DNA from: Levilactobacillus enshiensis
GTDB lineage: Bacteria > Bacillota > Bacilli > Lactobacillales > Lactobacillaceae
Direction of reading: 5' to 3'
Length of the DNA stretch: 64,000 bases
Assembly (NCBI RefSeq): GCF_007115095.1
Contig: NZ_SULH01000004.1
Coordinates: 62,001-126,000 of the forward strand
Within the stretch, counting starts at the first letter, position 1. The number at the start of each line of letters is the position of its first letter. A model generated the notes under the pieces. That model saw nothing but the letters and a program-made list of their open reading frames with translations, made no database searches and was not told the DNA's origin. A program made the translations under genes and the position numbers. Positions 61,246-64,000 of the stretch are shown piece after piece.

Positions 61246-63534
61246 TTACAGTGTAATCGTTGCGTTGGCACCGTCTAAGGCAGCCTTCGTAACTTTACCG
61301 TCTTCATGGACGTAGATGGTAGCAGCGCCAGTCAAACCAGTAGTCGTGACCTTCAATTGGTTACCGCTACGGTCAACAGTGACCTTGCCAGCATCCTTAC
61401 CTTTTTGGTCAACAACGGCAACGGACGTTGAACCTTCATGCATATCGTACAAATGAATGTCCAAATCCTTAGTGAAGTCGTAGTCAGCGTGAACGGCTTT
61501 AGGGTTCCGTAAGAGAATCGTGTTGTCACGAGCCAATACAGGAAGAGATAATTCGTCGTAGGTCTTGCTGATCCACTTGCCTTCAGGCACGTTGTAGGTT
61601 TCACTATCGTCAATGATGCTGGTCCACTTGCCGGCTGGCAGGTAGAAGTTGACGTGGCCTTCCTTGTTAAAGACAGGGGCGACTAACAGTTGGGTCCCAA
61701 ACATGTATTGGTTGTCCAAACTGTGGGTCGTCAAGTCCTTGGTAAAGTCGAACCACATTGGCCGCATTAATGGGTTACCATAAGCGGTGTTGTGGGCAGC
61801 CTGCGTGTACAGGTATGGCATCAAGGACAACTTCAAGTTGACGAACTTCCGCGTGTTCTCAACGGCTTCGTCATCGAAGTTCCATGGCACACGGTAAACG
61901 TTACTACCATGGTAACGACTGTGAGAAGACAACAGACCAAATTGTGACCAACGCTTGTAAAGGTCTGGTGTAGGGGTGTCAGGTCCATCTTCGAACCCAC
62001 CAATATCATGGCTCCAGAATGCAAATCCGGAACTCAAGAAGGACAAGCCGCCGTGTAACGTATCGGACATGTTCTTGAAGTTAGATAAGGCGTCACCACC
62101 CCAGTGAACTGGGTACTTTTGGGAACCGACAGTAGCGGAACGAGCAAAGACAACTGCTTGATCCTTACCCTTGTTTTCAGCAATGGTGTCAAAGACAGCC
62201 TTGTTGTATTGCAGGGTGTAGTAGTTGTGTTCGCGCTTAGGATCTGAACCGTCAAAGAAGACAGCATCTTCGACAGGAATCCGTTCACCGAAGTCGGTCT
62301 TGAAGCAGTCAACACCCATGTCTAACAGGGCTTTTAACTTGCTCTTGTACCACTTAACGGCATCTGGGTTGGTAAAGTCAACGAAGGCATTACCAGCTTG
62401 CCAGAGGTCCCATTGCCAAAGGTTACCATTTGCACGCTTGATGAAGTAACCGTTCTTCTTGCCTTCTTCAAACATCTTACCCTTTTGGGCGATGTAAGGG
62501 TTAATCCAGACACAAACCTTGATACCCCGGTCATGAATCTTCTTGATCAAGCTTTCAGGGTCTGGGAATTCATCGCGGTCCCATTCCATGTTGCTCCATT
62601 CAAAGCCCTTTTGCCAGAAGCAATCGAAATGGAAGACATCTAGTGGAATGTTGCGTTCCTTCATGCCGTCGATAAACTTCAAAACGGTCTTTTCACTGTA
62701 GTCAGTGGTAAAGGAAGTCGTCAACCAAAGACCGAATGACCATGCAGGTGGTAATTGCATGTTACCAGTGAGTTCGGTGTAACGATGTAAGATTTCTTGA
62801 GGAGTTGGTCCGTAGATGACGTAGTACTGTAGGGATTCACCTTCAGAACTAAATTGAACGGCATCCACATTTTCTGAGGTGACTTCAAAGTCGACCGTTT
62901 GTGGTTCGTCAACAAAGACACCGTAACCAGCATCGGTTAAGTAGAATGGAATGTTCTTGTAAGATTGTTCAGAAGCAGTCCCACCATCTTGGTTGGTGAT
63001 CTTAACTTCTTGACCGTTCTTGATAAAGTTTCCAAAGCGTTCACCTAAGCCATAAACCTTGTCTTCAACGCCAACAGCAAGTTGTTCACGCATGTAGTGG
63101 ACATTGGTATCGTGGTTTAAGATTTCACCTTGTGCTTTGTTCCGAGAAGCGGTCAATACCTTACCGTTAGCAGTGAATTCCATATCGAAGTCTTCACGCA
63201 ATGGCAGGGTAACCGTTAAGTCGCCACTCTTCAATGAAGCTTTCTTTTCCGTAACGTCAATGTCAACGTCAGGATCTGAGTTGTTAAGCTGATATGAAGG
63301 ACCTTTGGTATCTTGATCAAAGTGGGTTAACTTAACACCGATAACATTTTCGATAGGGGAGGTGAGCTTAATCGTGCTCATCCCGAGGTTTAATTCGTCC
63401 CCCCGAGTTTGAATCCGTTTGTAAGGTGCGTAGACGTTTAAGGTCTTGCCATCCTTTTCGGCTTCGAATGCTTCAGCCGGTGAGTTAACGTCGTACTCTT
63501 CACGAGTTAACCAATAACCATTAGTAAACTTCAA
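61246..63534 (-). CDS. yicI: GH31 alpha-xylosidase (YicI type)
   Basis: This 762-residue cytoplasmic hydrolase releases alpha-linked xylose, for example from isoprimeverose. The N-terminal beta domain has YGLGERFGNF, and the barrel has the nucleophile motif CFKTDFGERIP as in E. coli YicI. Further catalytic-region segments are HWGGDALSNF and SHDIGGFE. The TTG start at 63534 gives an N-terminus (MKFTNGYWLT) like that of YicI and good spacing to AGGAAG; the in-frame GTG at 63543 is too close to that site. No intact transporter gene is visible upstream, only a likely remnant. Confidence 0.94.
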   Translation of the reverse strand: MKFTNGYWLTREEYDVNSPAEAFEAEKDGKTLNVYAPYKRIQTRGDELNLGMSTIKLTSPIENVIGVKLTHFDQDTKGPSYQLNNSDPDVDIDVTEKKASLKSGDLTVTLPLREDFDMEFTANGKVLTASRNKAQGEILNHDTNVHYMREQLAVGVEDKVYGLGERFGNFIKNGQEVKITNQDGGTASEQSYKNIPFYLTDAGYGVFVDEPQTVDFEVTSENVDAVQFSSEGESLQYYVIYGPTPQEILHRYTELTGNMQLPPAWSFGLWLTTSFTTDYSEKTVLKFIDGMKERNIPLDVFHFDCFWQKGFEWSNMEWDRDEFPDPESLIKKIHDRGIKVCVWINPYIAQKGKMFEEGKKNGYFIKRANGNLWQWDLWQAGNAFVDFTNPDAVKWYKSKLKALLDMGVDCFKTDFGERIPVEDAVFFDGSDPKREHNYYTLQYNKAVFDTIAENKGKDQAVVFARSATVGSQKYPVHWGGDALSNFKNMSDTLHGGLSFLSSGFAFWSHDIGGFEDGPDTPTPDLYKRWSQFGLLSSHSRYHGSNVYRVPWNFDDEAVENTRKFVNLKLSLMPYLYTQAAHNTAYGNPLMRPMWFDFTKDLTTHSLDNQYMFGTQLLVAPVFNKEGHVNFYLPAGKWTSIIDDSETYNVPEGKWISKTYDELSLPVLARDNTILLRNPKAVHADYDFTKDLDIHLYDMHEGSTSVAVVDQKGKDAGKVTVDRSGNQLKVTTTGLTGAATIYVHEDGKVTKAALDGANATITL

Positions 63535-63549
63535 AGTAGCCACTTCCTA

Positions 63550-63995
63550 TTCATAATATTTGATAACTTAATTAACGTTCAACATCACGTTCAACTAGCG
63601 CAACGCTGAGGATGAAACCACCATAACAACATCGTAATTGGAAAGTTTAAGTACCGGATAGTTCGACATACGGATTGTTGGAACCGCATACATACTTAAG
63701 ATCATCACCAGAACCAAACCGTCAATTACTGCCAACCAGCCAATTCAAGGAATCTCCTTCAAACTGACCTTTAACATTTGCCAACGTGTGAGTAAAGTTA
63801 CTCGCTCATACGCCTGAAGCTTGTCCAGAAGGTATCTTGTAGCCAATTACGGATTGAATGTAATGGGAAACGAGATAGCAATACTGGCAATTCTTGGCAC
63901 GTTTTGCGTGGAAGAATTGCAGATACATTAGAAATATAAAAACAAACCGTGCGTAAAATCTCCAGTAGCCCAACCGAATCTTTCACGCCATGAAA
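63550..63995 (-). pseudogene. possible remnant of a GPH-family sugar symporter
   Basis: On the minus strand, one frame near 63990-63925 reads SWRERFGWATGDF, then GLFLYF and a stop, which resembles the start of glycoside-pentoside-hexuronide symporters. Another frame just before the xylosidase gene ends with YGGFILSVALVERDVER and a stop, like a C-terminus. Between them only about 350 bases remain, with stops in all frames. XylP-type symporters import isoprimeverose and accompany alpha-xylosidases, which fits the position. The call rests on short matches and is tentative. Confidence 0.35.
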
Positions 63996-64000
63996 GCAAC

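Noticed and set aside
63798-63986. 62-codon minus-strand frame at the right edge as a gene
   Set aside because: It has no ribosome binding site, and it overlaps in another frame the segment that resembles a decayed symporter.

Overview
The window looks like chromosomal DNA of a lactic acid bacterium of the family Lactobacillaceae. Supporting signs are moderate GC, strong AAGGAGG-type ribosome binding sites, frequent GTG and TTG starts, a T-box leader on serS, cre-type catabolite sites, a ThDP pyruvate oxidase, H2O-forming NADH oxidase, type II NADH dehydrogenase, LuxS and a GH31 alpha-xylosidase. I see no rRNA, tRNA, transposase, prophage or CRISPR array.

Layout. Positions 1-2616 hold the end of a secreted protein and T-box-serS. 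Positions 2800-6642 are a serine catabolism block: an EIIC-like membrane protein, L-serine dehydratase beta and alpha, and a YheO-type regulator. Positions 6660-10230 carry small proteins, a DUF59 protein, an orphan LuxR-type regulator with a degenerate receiver, and a VIT-family transporter. Positions 10250-15360 hold an AI-2E-type permease and an ABC export pair bracketed by two long inverted copies of a dispersed repeat (family A). Positions 15570-25683 hold a GlcD-like oxidase, a GH13 glucosidase under cre control, MarR regulators, CorA, pyruvate oxidase and a MarR/MFS efflux pair. Positions 25830-32500 hold small proteins, a two-component system with a divergent secreted peptide, an NAD(P)-binding protein and NDH-2. 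Positions 32850-36070 hold Ogt, a TetR regulator and an aldehyde dehydrogenase.

Positions 36078-43160 are a ketodeoxy-uronate pathway: an IclR regulator, a TIM-barrel isomerase and a 91-aa protein on one strand, and kduI-kduD-kdgT-kdgK-kdgA on the other. The products would carry 5-keto-4-deoxyuronate through KDG and KDPG to pyruvate and glyceraldehyde-3-phosphate. No lyase or unsaturated glucuronyl hydrolase lies beside them. An SDR, a GNAT, mntH, degV, dedA, nox, trxA with a CsoR-family repressor, paired fluoride channels, an LCP protein, luxS, two tandem secreted paralogues, padR-DUF1048, an exonuclease-HTH fusion and alpha-xylosidase follow.

The most striking non-coding content has three parts. 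(1) Two paralogous small-RNA genes on the minus strand flank dedA, at about 47.65-47.83 kb and 49.28-49.46 kb. Each has a 17-bp-spaced promoter, a shared 5' hairpin, a central hairpin exposing GCACUCCCCC(C)AAA, and an intrinsic terminator. (2) Family A is a dispersed, highly structured element with ends TTGAAAG...CTTTCAA, present in full, deleted and remnant forms. (3) Family B is an intergenic hairpin element of roughly 170-210 bp, bounded by GAGTGGGACA and GTCCCAGAC. Its copies differ by compensatory base changes that keep the stems paired.
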